A DNA stretch of 64,000 nt from an uncultured Clostridia bacterium (GTDB lineage: Bacteria > Bacillota > Clostridia > TANB77 > CAG-508). The stretch covers positions 1 to 64,000 of the forward strand of contig CAQPBJ010000002.1 of the NCBI GenBank assembly GCA_948852945.1. The letters run 5' to 3'. The notes below the pieces were generated by a model. The model was not told the origin of the DNA. It did no database searches and worked only from the letters and a program-made list of their open reading frames with translations. Position numbers and translations under genes: made by a program. Shown piece by piece: positions 21,801 through 26,416 of the stretch (its first letter is position 1; each line of letters begins with the position of its first letter).

Positions 21801-24326
21801 AAATTCAGAATTCATATCTCCCTTGCTTATTGTATATGTATTTCCCTTAAATGGTATTTTTCCTAAAACAAATATTTCACTTATTGTATTTTCATAACCA
21901 TTTTTTATTTCTAATTCTATCTTAGCTTTTCTCTGATTTTTTTCAACAATAGCATTTTGTGGAGCAATTGCTATACTTCCTTTTTCATCATAATTAGTAG
22001 CTATTTGATTCGTTAATAACGTACCTGGTGATACTAAATTTAATGTCAATCCTGTTTTATTTACATATTCTTTTATATTTAAATTTCCATTAATATCATA
22101 AATATCTTCTCCTCTAGAAGAATAATTTTCACAATTTTCATTACTTGCATATAACTCTATCTCTTTTGAAGTTGATACAAGTCTTGGATCTGGAGTCATA
22201 TTACAATTAATTACTATTTCATATGAAGTAGGTGCATCATTTTCAGTAATAATTTTTACAAATGTACATCCATCTTCTACATATGATTCCCAGCTTATAA
22301 TACTAACACTTGAATTATTTATAGTCACGTCATTTATTTCTAAATCTATTATTTCTTTAGGCATCTTTAATAGAAATGCACCATTTATCCACTTTTCACG
22401 ATTATCAGATGCACTTGTTTCTGTAACTATTTTTATTTCAACATTTTCTTCAGTTGACTGTGTAGAAAAACTTGTTCTTTCCATAACTAATTTAGCTAAT
22501 GATGAAGATGCTTCATAATATGCAGTATGTGTTGTTTGACAAAAAGGTATATCGTTTATATCACATATTGCATTAGACTTAATTTGTGAAAAGCTATTAA
22601 ATTCCTCTAGTGAATAGTTTTCTGCTATATATTCACTATTTAACTCTTTTACATTATGTATAGTTATTTGTGATCTTGGTTTTATCTCACTTGTCTCTAT
22701 TCTTATATGCTCAATAGGTTCTGAATACTTATATGGATTTATTTTTGTATATTTACTCCAATTCTCTTTTGTAAATGTCTCTATCAATTCATCAGTATCA
22801 TTGTTATAAACTTTTATATAACCATTATCTTCATATAAACCTGCTTTGTAATTAGAAAAATATATACCTGCATTAGATACCATATTTTCCATAGAAATTT
22901 CAGTTCCATCATTTTTTACTAAAATATCGGATCCTTCATTTCTTATTGTAGTTTTGCATACCTTATTTTCAGCATAATATCCATTATTAGCACGCCATAA
23001 TACTTCATAAGTTTCAGTAGTAGTTGTAGATATTCCATTATATATTTTTAACGCATTATCCTTTGAAACAACATATCTTACTGGATTATATACATATTTA
23101 CCTACATATACATCTAATCTTGATCCTTCTTCTTTAGTCATATTATTAAAAATAATTGAAAATAAATTCGTAATTATTTTTGATTTATATGGGTTATCAA
23201 ATTCCTCATTCGGATTATTAAATCCTTCATAAAAAGCTTTAGGTTTAAATTGTAATTCTACAGAATCTGTACCCATACTTTTATATGCCTCTAATGGATA
23301 TGTTACTGTCACATTAAATCTCGTGATTCTTACACCATTAGTCAATACATATGCATTTTTAATAATCTTCCCATTACTATCTACAATAGCCTCTCTAGTT
23401 GCAACTAATTTTTTTGTAGCCATATCATACTCAAAATTTGCATCTTTTACATCTACTCTTATTGCATCATAATCATTTAATTTTGGTATATCTAACTCAA
23501 TCTGCGCTTTATTAACAAAGGCATCATTTTTAATCTCTTTTAACTCAACATCAAATTGTAAATTTATCTCGTCATTTTCTTCATCTACCATGTCTTTTAC
23601 GTCTTTTTCTTGTACTGTTTTAGTAAAATTTGCCTCAACTGTTGCATACCAATCTATATTAAATTCAACCGTTTTTTCTATCAAAGTTTCAGTTCCATCA
23701 GGTGCAACATGTACACCTGTTAATGTCACACTATTTATTTGACTATAATTATTAATATTATTTAAAAGAGCATCAGCCTTACTTGTGCTATATGAATAAT
23801 TTCCTGATTTAACAACACCTGTAAATAATCTTTGTGTTCCAGTTTCTAAATCATTAAACACAATTTGCTTAATATTTGAACCTATAGCATTTTCTTTTAC
23901 ATCAACATCTTTAGGTATAGCAGCTTCAAGATAAGCATTTTTAGAATTTATTAAAATTTTTCCATTCTTCAAGTAACCTCTTCCTTGAACTTTTATGTCC
24001 ATATACAAAGTATCTTGCTTACCTATTTGCCTGCAAGTTCCACGCACTCCTTCCGCATAACCATCTCCATCTAAATCACGTAAAAAGAATGCGTCAAAAT
24101 TAACATACTCTGAGTTTGTAGATTCATCTCCCTCTTCAACTCTGTCATATGTCATTGCACGAGCAAGTTCGCTACTATTTACTTCTTGTTTCTTAGTAAC
24201 ATTTTCTTCTTTGAAAATAAAGCTACTTGCAATTACAATAATCAATACTGCAATTGCTAAAACTGAAATTGTCCTAATTTTTATGCTTTTCAAACTTTCT
24301 CTAACTCTTTCAAATATTTTGTTCAT
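6873..24326 (-). CDS. Giant multidomain surface protein (adhesin 1)
   Basis: This is a 5817-aa predicted surface protein. Residues 19-38 form a signal or anchor helix. An EF-hand-like DLDGDG loop lies at 84-89, then a long beta-rich N-region. SpaA/Cna-B-like domains occupy ~965-1415, 14 propeller-like repeats ~1419-2284, and an InlB-like B-repeat ~2290-2380. A Cna-B domain split by two nested modules lies at ~2385-2775, followed by MucBP-like domains and a second split Cna-B at ~3260-3645. Seventeen 71-aa repeats (~3808-5012), nine MucBP domains, a DUF11-like domain (~5635-5780) and a C-terminal helix with a basic tail complete it. There is no LPxTG; a conserved SIKTGAED precedes the helix. 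AAGGAG precedes the ATG. Host or cell adhesion is inferred from the architecture, not shown. Shadow ORFs inside it are ignored. Confidence 0.9.
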   Translation of the reverse strand: MNKIFERVRESLKSIKIRTISVLAIAVLIIVIASSFIFKEENVTKKQEVNSSELARAMTYDRVEEGDESTNSEYVNFDAFFLRDLDGDGYAEGVRGTCRQIGKQDTLYMDIKVQGRGYLKNGKILINSKNAYLEAAIPKDVDVKENAIGSNIKQIVFNDLETGTQRLFTGVVKSGNYSYSTSKADALLNNINNYSQINSVTLTGVHVAPDGTETLIEKTVEFNIDWYATVEANFTKTVQEKDVKDMVDEENDEINLQFDVELKEIKNDAFVNKAQIELDIPKLNDYDAIRVDVKDANFEYDMATKKLVATREAIVDSNGKIIKNAYVLTNGVRITRFNVTVTYPLEAYKSMGTDSVELQFKPKAFYEGFNNPNEEFDNPYKSKIITNLFSIIFNNMTKEEGSRLDVYVGKYVYNPVRYVVSKDNALKIYNGISTTTTETYEVLWRANNGYYAENKVCKTTIRNEGSDILVKNDGTEISMENMVSNAGIYFSNYKAGLYEDNGYIKVYNNDTDELIETFTKENWSKYTKINPYKYSEPIEHIRIETSEIKPRSQITIHNVKELNSEYIAENYSLEEFNSFSQIKSNAICDINDIPFCQTTHTAYYEASSSLAKLVMERTSFSTQSTEENVEIKIVTETSASDNREKWINGAFLLKMPKEIIDLEINDVTINNSSVSIISWESYVEDGCTFVKIITENDAPTSYEIVINCNMTPDPRLVSTSKEIELYASNENCENYSSRGEDIYDINGNLNIKEYVNKTGLTLNLVSPGTLLTNQIATNYDEKGSIAIAPQNAIVEKNQRKAKIELEIKNGYENTISEIFVLGKIPFKGNTYTISKGDMNSEFDTRMTDAGIQIPEELHGKTTVYYTDVEQPSKDITDSKNRWTTSPADWSKIKAYLIVLENYSMVTGETHKFTYEIEIPEALNYNEVSYSHHGIYFSLDTEEGKYRTYVEPNKLGFMIARQFDLEITKYQKDSERLVGQATYSIIEEGAEEGKARVTDNDGKIILKNLFVDKTYIIREIKTSNQYELNSDEIKFRTSVNAEGKIEPVLISGTLKKATNIVVKESDAGYVVALAVEDKVRPNLKVTAQELGTGRKLNNIRYMLTGKGMPESGKSIITDLNGELTIAGLYIDEEYVLQETKAEGYYVSKVKFVIRNNNGVYQAVINEGTVNENRVELVDEIPTINFILEKEKIPTYTLDITKAIKGESEKFLVGAKFRLLKDGKALGEYISDENGKIVISNLYQYVDGKDLDCTYILKETYAPAGYAKVKDIVFKVQKVDGGLEFQEELSAGQTAKNYTSEGDVVHLVIEDSPSFKLVKKDGTTAEVLPGVKFAIYNVDNGDIPARDSKGNIIGTKETINGREYYVVVTNENGEITADLPEGLYKAIEVEADDRYVLKDNEYYFGIGASREALKTLDVELYDKYGGINYDYLRSISETIDGGLVVGGFFRDVITLTNGEKLTSRGAEDGIVIKYDKDGNIQWYKQIGGFGTEMIEAVQGTSDGGIIVGSRMSRQITLENGYTTKTNGLVLIKYTLTGEIEWFKDIPNGEHNYIKSISETDNREIIIGVTFYGAGSVTLENGDALYAGREYDSAIIKYSKNGELLWHKHLVTTFGTSNVYSLCGTSDGGIAFAGQFSSEYNLSDDVQLVSDRNDGIVAKYSKTGELEWYKHIGGNGDNEMYSIIETSDGGILVGGVFRSTITLDDENVLSSKGDSDGLILKYSKDGELEWYKQVGTSGSDTIRSVIQSVDGGILVGGSFRNVLTFGDKNVLSPYDTDGMILKYSESGEELWAKQITGVGDIGVYSLVEMENGDILVGGEFTNNIILADGSKAEVATKNGKTDGIILKLVWKETAEIIPKKVMSIGGVNADSFQTVVGTSDGGIVAGGTFRNSITLDDDTVVPTVNGNNEYGLIVKYGNDSKIEWYKQLKTNGSQIKSIVETSDGGILVGGKFSSQYYNDGWFILENGDKITSGTQTNGIIFKYSESGEFEWYKQIKGNNNAILSLATTADDGFLIGGEFNGSITLDNGEVLTSVGDCDGIILKYDKSGDLEYYKRLQDSAYDTICSVAETADGGIVAGGYFRESLILENGDRITVTGGGYAGLILKYDKNGKLEWYKQVGGAGVYDYIYSVGATSDGGVIAGGTFKLNIVLDNGDRVSGLDIDGIILKYDKNGNLEWHKEITERTADAVYSVKEASDGGILVGGKIGVYDSVKNQWPMRGLIAKYGSKGDLKWKYTTGSNINSVSETVDGSILLAGNYSGSIIGEKGENITSQGNEDAFIAKVQAEMGVPDVQELEVKNYLKEFKITTNIQQIDGVSGGTISGEGLTNFETIQYGGTSTKEIKIIPDEGYEIISITVNDEEHQFETLEDGSYIMPQFTNVTENKNIVVTYALANSKITINKIDSQTKERITGAKFKLDQLEERQNPKNVIGELTANGQKYVSADKTNEIIDSLGSLTNNGTQYFIEQSGKYVPTNSKTYQIANGGTEGIQNTTANSYIPIDLTNKEGKYVVVVNAESSSQTADYGYATVTETTTAPEYNSSTGRFVYISGTKVAKDYISMVLEGGKVYYLHLGYRKDGSVDTGNDQIVINSINLYQAIITNYNFIENAGKYESNNQSKDDTVANSYIPIDLTEYVGKYNLTVNAEIVSQSGGDYGYATVTENTTRPTYGNALGRFIYISGTQVAKDYNTVLNGGKIYYLHFGYYKNASISFGDDKFTINSINITTNDSELYHTEIETNLDGQAIIQVPFGKYKVTELVAPEGYWLNEEPTTIEFRQDGVKEFDIPNERKGKVTVHHYIKGTTTALAEDEVSDYRPNDAYTTVPKVDFEKYELEKDENGEYIIPSNAVGTYTSEDIVVTYYYVKKSIPLVVKHYIEGTEMSVPLADGSLAEDEIYSGQEGEEYQTSSKENIDWKYKLVEEPENETGVYEYPEVNVIYYYRLKDYDIATEVKTHEETNVFGETVEVKGGSISGEGLASYENVIVEANSTKDIVVEAEEGYKIKSIKVQKISEDGTITEENVELEGDIRTYTLDKFTNVITDIKVIAEFEKLQGTVTVHHYIEGTTTRVTLSDGTEAPDEIKTGYVGDVYATKALESVKVKYRVVNEPDNSSGQYIYGNIEVIYYYKLREYNYTVEYYYNGEKDETVTETATAEYGTQITEYPQKIKDGYKFEKEENKPLTITENEANNVIKSYYIKRQDLTYIVNYLDKETNKVIKSPKVVVNQEFESIINAADEVIAIKEYNYDSCEKESITITTKESDNVINLYYTKRKEQIVINNVDRKTKELLVGAKFKISPDTDNVSIGNLVANGQEYSEGMDATKEITEVRGELTNNGEYYFVERDGKYIPTNGKTYQGSRGKGNTTANSYIKIDLSQKTGTYYVVVNARVSSQNLLDYGYATITETTSAPAYNSNSGRFIYISGTKSAEDYTAILEGGKTYYLHLGYRKDILIDSGEDQIEFNSIKVYGTKKSTYNFTENSGRYESNNQGKDNTIATSYIPIDLLDATREYELIVNAEISSQNGGDYGYAIITETPERPVYSSSEKFINISGTQSAQEYVTTLQSGKVYYLHLGYYKDGSTSAGEDKFTVNNIELKAKGDSESVIEVEINDAGKATVELTKGLYKITQLEAPEGYHLNEESVIIEVSEDGEHSVTIENDKKTKVIVNHYIAIKNEDGSYTYTEEKVIAKDGTEIQSEEKIGKEGFEYKSEAVSSEDLKAIYEVCVIPDNAIGIYTRDTIVVTYYYKLKEYNYKVEYYYNGEKDEKVTEIEKATYGTQIEEYISKIKDGYKFEKEENRPLTVTENEANNVISVYYIKRTDLSYKVNYLEKGTDKVLHTQKIQGNKEFESVINSEDERIDINGYNYDSVDKDTLTITTGENVMNIYYTKRTDLSYKVNYLEKDTNKVLSTQKVQNNMIFEDVVTPSDEVITIDGYNYDSVDKDSLTITTGENIINIYYTKRTDLSYKVNYLEKDTNKVLSTQKVVDSVTFEDIITSSDEVIDIDGYNYDSVDKETLTITTRENVINIYYVKRSDLSYKVNYLEKDTSKVLSTQKLQNNVTFESVVNSENEVIEIDGYIFDSADKDTLSITTGENVINLYYTKRTDLSYKVNYLEKDTNKVLKIAKEQDGMKFADAVKAEDEVIDIDGYNYDSNDKVVLIITTGENVINIYYTKRTDLSYKVNYVEKGTNKVLGTQKIVNDVTFEEVIISSDEIIDIDGYDYDSVDKDRLTITTGENVINIYYTKRTDLSYKVNYLEKDTNKVLNTQKVQNNMILESVVNTENEVIEIDGYNYDSVDKDSLTITTSENVINIYYTKRNDLSYKVNYLEKDTDKVLSTQKIVNDVTFEDTIKASDEVVDIDGYDYNSVNVDTLTIATGENIINIYYTKRNDLSYKVNYLEKDTNKVLSTQKVVNDVTFEDVIKASDEVVDIDGYNYDSVDKNNLTITIGENVINIYYTKRTDLSYKVNYLEKDTDKVLSTQKVQEGMTFEDVVISDNEVIEIDGYNYDAVDKDTLTITTGENVINIYYTKRNDLSYKVNYLEKGTGKVLSTQKVATNVTFEDVITSSDEVINIDGYSYDSVDKDELVITTSENAINIYYTKRTDLNYKVNYLEKDTNKVLSVQKVVNEVIFEEVIKSRDEVININGYNYDSVDKDTLTITTGENVINIYYIKRTDLSYKVNYLEKETNKVLSTQKVVGNIIFEDVINAENEVITIDGYIFDSSDKDTLTISTSENVINLYYTKRTDLSYKVNYLEKDTNKVLKMAKDQDGMKFADTVKAEDEIVEIDGYNYDSNDKVVLIITTGENVINIYYTKRVDLSYKVNYLEKDTDKVLSTQKDQDGMKFAEVVTSSNEIIDIDGYTYDSVDNPILVITTGENVINIYYVKRTDLSYKVNYLEKDTNKVLSAQKVVDNATFEDVITSSEEVIDIAGYDYNSVDKETLTITTSENVINIYYTKRTDLSYTVNYLEKDTNKVLKDQKVVDNVTFEDVIKASDEVVYIYGYNYDSANVDELVIATKDNVINLYYTKKDASVIVHHYVEGTTTKVANDVTVTGKVGDDYETTIAEDLPSKYELVQAPANATGTMTEDTIEVIYYYKLKATKVIVHHYEEGTTNKLSEDVEIEGLIDSEYTTEVATDIPVKYTLSQTPANATGVMTEEVIEVIYYYAVKDAELNIFYLEKNTDIELARPEKQTGKVGEMYRTDAKEIEGYTLVENSGNTTGQLEVEPLTVIYYYLQNTRATVQYINITTGEILDERTDEGLVGDEFVTETKTFDDYILVQEPEQKTVNMAKDEIILKYYYLHVSGGIIEEHIDIINNDVLYNEVHEGNEGDEYSIPSKEFTGYDLVEDRLPANSEGYMTVSPITVTYYYIHRAKVTTQYIDKTTGNRIEEDVVETGHEDDPYTTENKIFEGYRLIQVPENSNGNMTKEDIIVKYYYVPESAGVVERHLDVLTDEPLVEERNYYGYAEDNYETEAKQIPGYDLVKERYPENATGKMTKEEIVVTYYYARRVQVQVKYVDKITGQEIADTEVIDGHKGDNYTTEEKAISGYDLIEVPTNQKGIMFDDITEVIYYYIRPAKVITNYYDIDTKETIAAEEVIDGHEGDEYETVQKEIKYYNLVEMPQNAKGNMKAEDIMVNYYYKKKDFNLKVEKQVKEIAYNGQVLSINGNIGKVELDKSGLTSAEVVVTYEIKVTNTAELKGRAELIENIPNGMTMKEEENKTWVIHEDTAILSVEDLEPGQERSYNVIMRWNPSENNLGMKENIAEIVKVDNEAGFEEITIDDNKGKADLVISIKTGAEDNNTIVKLAILVIFIVLGITVTCIIVEEKNRK
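9291..12903 (-). repeat. Array of 17 tandem 71-aa (213-bp) MucBP-like repeats in adhesin 1
   Basis: Each unit begins DLSYKVNYLEKDTNKVL, has DGYNYDSVDKDTL in the middle and ends GENVINIYYTKR. I count 17 consecutive units, after a diverged relative near 14560-14750. Copies differ at many positions. Units 5-6 and 14-15 share the same distinctive variants (YIFDS followed by KVLKxAKxQDGMKFAD), indicating a block duplication nine units apart. Confidence 0.9.
13560..14370 (-). repeat. Two nested lectin-like modules inside a Cna-B domain (adhesin 1, second set)
   Basis: Two copies of a ~110-residue module share NTTANSYIxIDL, a VNAxxSSQ strand, DYGYATITET, GRFIYISGT and YYLHLGYxKD. They interrupt a Cna-B domain that starts with INNVDRKTKELLVGAKFK and resumes with KGLYKITQLEAPEGYHLNEE. 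A beta-sandwich, carbohydrate-binding-like fold is inferred from strand pattern only. Confidence 0.6.
16140..17030 (-). repeat. Two nested lectin-like modules inside a Cna-B domain (adhesin 1, first set)
   Basis: This has the same arrangement as the second set. INKIDSQTKERITGAKFKL opens the Cna-B domain. Two modules (NTTANSYIPIDL, DYGYATVTETT, GRFVYISGT, YYLHLGYRKD) follow. FGKYKVTELVAPEGYWLNEE then closes it. Confidence 0.6.
17475..20070 (-). repeat. Fourteen propeller-like repeats (7+7) in adhesin 1
   Basis: The ~60-residue unit has the pattern xxSVxETSDGGIxVGGxF, then an ITLxNG turn, DGIIxKYxKxGxLEWYKQ and a Gly-rich turn. I count seven units, a linker containing ETAEIIPKKVMSIGG, then seven more. 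Seven is a typical blade number for beta-propellers, so two consecutive propellers are likely. Confidence 0.7.
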
Positions 24327-24367
24327 AAAAACTCCTTTAAAATAAATACTAATTATTATTAGTTTTT

Positions 24368-24395
24368 ATTTTAAATACTTATTAAGGTCTGTCAA
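24368..24395 (-). promoter_or_regulatory. Promoter of giant adhesin 1
   Basis: On the minus strand TTGACA (24390-24395) is separated by 16 bp from TAAAAT (24368-24373), 42 bp upstream of the ATG. The same sequence (ACATTGACA, then TAATAAGTATTTAAAAT) occurs at the identical position before adhesin 2. Confidence 0.65.
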
Positions 24396-24534
24396 TGTTA
24401 CTTTTTTATACTTTTATAGACATTTTTCTTATCTATTCTATCAATCCTTTATCAGTACTCTTAAAGCTACGTACCACTTATTTCCAGTTAAAAATATATA
24501 AAGACTTAATATCTTTTAGTTTACAACATTTAAA

Positions 24535-24615
24535 TTTCTTTACGGAAATCCACAGTTTATGTTATTTTTAATAACTAATTTAAACAATTTATCCACAGGC
24601 AAAAAGTTTTCCACA
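24535..24615. promoter_or_regulatory. Conserved 64-bp element with DnaA boxes upstream of adhesin 1
   Basis: The 329-bp gap 24327-24655 holds the promoter and, ~200 bp above the start codon, a 64-bp block (24535-24598). That block recurs at the same length upstream of adhesin 2. It contains a perfect DnaA box TTATCCACA (24589-24597), and AAATCCACA lies near its other end. TTTTCCACA (24607-24615) adds a near match. Whether DnaA binds here is not known. Confidence 0.5.
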
Positions 24616-24632
24616 ACTCAATTCTAAAAACA

Positions 24633-24668
24633 AATAAGTGAATGACCAAACCCAGTCACTCACTTATT
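24633..24668 (-). terminator. Terminator of the Pr6Pr-type gene
   Basis: AATAAGTGAATGAC (24633-24646) pairs with GTCACTCACTTATT (24655-24668). On the minus strand the single mismatch becomes a G-T pair and TGTTTTTAG follows. The stem overlaps the stop codon at 24656-24658. Confidence 0.75.
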
Positions 24669-25324
24669 TTTATTCTATCAAACCAATAAATAAAATATCC
24701 AATTATAATAAAAACAACCGTTAATGAAATAATATTCATAAAAACCTGATAAAATCCAATTAATTCAACATCTATAAAAGCATATACATACTTACTAATA
24801 TGAGCATTGATTCTATCAATATTTTCTACTCCTGATTGTGCAAAAATAAAACCTAAATACACATATGGTCCAATAGTCCAATATAGTGGATCATACCATT
24901 TAAATTTTCCTTTCTCATCAAATAAAATCCAATCAAATAACGTAAAAACAGGAATAATATAATGAAAAATAATATCAACAATTTTTAAAGATTGATATGG
25001 ATTAATTTTAAGAGCATACGGTATCAGAATAAAATGATAAACCGACATTGTAAGTAAAATAGAAATAAGTATTCCACCTCTTATATGTGTTAAGAAAGTA
25101 GTTGAACCATATATTCCTTCCTTTTTTATATCAGACACCGTCTTTATTACTAACAATCCAAAAAATATAATGCAAAGCAAATTACTAATTATCGTAAAAT
25201 ACAACAAATTAGCTCGTTTAAACTCTCCATTAAATAAACCAAAATCATAAATTAAAGCTATGCTTCCTAGCATAAAAGCAAGTAATCTGTAAGCTAACGC
25301 AACTCCTCTATTTTTTATACACAT
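24656..25324 (-). CDS. Pr6Pr-type (FAR-17a/AIG1-like) integral membrane protein
   Basis: This encodes 222 aa with six predicted membrane segments. The conserved family block is visible: HYIIPVFTLFDWILFDEKG, then a WYDPLYWTIGPYVYLGFIF segment. This matches the Pr6Pr/FAR-17a family of six-helix membrane proteins, whose bacterial role is not established. The start ATG lies 3 nt after the mazF stop and uses a GGGAGA SD within the mazF end, so the two genes are translationally coupled. A strong terminator overlaps its own stop. Confidence 0.7.
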   Translation of the reverse strand: MCIKNRGVALAYRLLAFMLGSIALIYDFGLFNGEFKRANLLYFTIISNLLCIIFFGLLVIKTVSDIKKEGIYGSTTFLTHIRGGILISILLTMSVYHFILIPYALKINPYQSLKIVDIIFHYIIPVFTLFDWILFDEKGKFKWYDPLYWTIGPYVYLGFIFAQSGVENIDRINAHISKYVYAFIDVELIGFYQVFMNIISLTVVFIIIGYFIYWFDRIKISE

Positions 25325-25327
25325 TTT

Positions 25328-25678
25328 CTATTCTCCCAATCCAAAGCTAATTCCTATAGCACTATTAATCTTTCCCATCACTTGTTCATCATCAATATGT
25401 CCTATCTTTTCTTTTAACCTACTCTTATCAATTGTTCTAATTTGCTCTGCAAGCACTATTGAATCTGTTTTTAGTCCTACTTCTTTTGAATCTATTTCTA
25501 TATGTGTAGGTAATTTATTTTTACCAATTTGAGAAGTAATAGCTGCTGCAATAACAGTTGGACTATATTTATTTCCTGTATCATTTTGAACTATTAAAAC
25601 AGGTCGTATACCTCCTTGCTCTGACCCAACAACAGGACTTAAATCAGCATAAAACATATCCCCTCTTTTAATTACCAT
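25328..25678 (-). CDS. mazF: MazF/NdoA-type endoribonuclease toxin
   Basis: MazF-type toxins (EndoA/NdoA in Bacillus) cleave mRNA at short sequence motifs. The 116 aa match the Firmicutes type across the full length: MVIKRGDMFYADLSPVVGSE, then GGIRPVLIVQND and TVIAAAITSQIGK, ending in INSAIGISFGL. The start is ATG 25678, 7 nt after AGGAG; the longer frame adds ten residues without an SD. No ribbon-helix-helix antitoxin and no alr gene lies directly upstream, unlike the usual alr-mazE-mazF order. A GerS-like gene precedes it, which may be the remnant of that neighbourhood. Confidence 0.92.
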   Translation of the reverse strand: MVIKRGDMFYADLSPVVGSEQGGIRPVLIVQNDTGNKYSPTVIAAAITSQIGKNKLPTHIEIDSKEVGLKTDSIVLAEQIRTIDKSRLKEKIGHIDDEQVMGKINSAIGISFGLGE

Positions 25679-25743
25679 ATAATCACTCCTACTAGTTCTA
25701 TATATCAAATTTGTAAATTACTATATTTTTAGTTTTTTTCTAC

Positions 25744-26343
25744 TTACAATAATTTGAAACTACTATATTCTATGATAATTGTCTTGTTATTGTTTATATC
25801 CTTTACTTCTATTCTTTCTATTCTATTTTTACTACGACTAAAATACATTACTTTATGAGTTGTATATTTATTTTGTGTACTCATATTTTTTACAGAAACT
25901 ATATAATAATCATCTTTAGTTTTTATTTCTTTTTTATCATCCAATTTATAATCTTGGATAAAAGAATTAAGATCTATTGGATTAGAAAATAATTCTTTAT
26001 AATCTGCAAAAATTCTTGGCAAGCCTAGCTGCGTATTTTTTATAGTTAAGCTCTCATCTTTATACTCACATACAATTCCATTATTAGTACTCTCACTAAC
26101 AATTTCTGTTACTAAACTACCCTTTTCATTTTTTTCTTTAAGTAAATATGTATTAGTATTTTTATTGCTATTTACAGTAATTTTTGCTTCAAGATTATAA
26201 CTTTCAATATTTAAAATATACTCATTTAATTCATTTACATCTTTGACACTTTTATTATTTCCAGGAATGAAAAATTTATAACAATAAAAAACCGAAATTA
26301 CTAAAATAAAAATAATAGCAACAATAAATATTTTTTTCTTCAT
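25744..26343 (-). CDS. Membrane-anchored LolA-like protein, possible GerS relative
   Basis: This encodes 199 aa with a GAGGTGGGAC SD. An N-terminal hydrophobic segment (residues 5-25) lacks a canonical lipobox; VFYC is a poor match. The extracytoplasmic part has repeating beta-strands: NIESYNLEAKITVNSNKN, then TNTYLLKEKN, YIVSVKNM and MYFSRSKNRIERIEV. This strand pattern resembles LolA-fold proteins such as the clostridial germination lipoprotein GerS. GerS in Clostridioides lies next to alr and mazEF, and here mazF follows at 65 nt. The GerS link is inferred from fold impression and synteny only. Confidence 0.45.
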   Translation of the reverse strand: MKKKIFIVAIIFILVISVFYCYKFFIPGNNKSVKDVNELNEYILNIESYNLEAKITVNSNKNTNTYLLKEKNEKGSLVTEIVSESTNNGIVCEYKDESLTIKNTQLGLPRIFADYKELFSNPIDLNSFIQDYKLDDKKEIKTKDDYYIVSVKNMSTQNKYTTHKVMYFSRSKNRIERIEVKDINNNKTIIIEYSSFKLL

Positions 26344-26416
26344 AGTCCCACCTCTTATAAACTATATTCTCTAAAGAAAAAAATATTATATTATGCTATT
26401 ATAAATAATCTATATA

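Noticed and set aside
24589..24615. Replication origin from clustered DnaA boxes
   Set aside because: Only two or three boxes, no dnaA/dnaN neighbours, and the block is duplicated upstream of another adhesin, so an origin is not supported.
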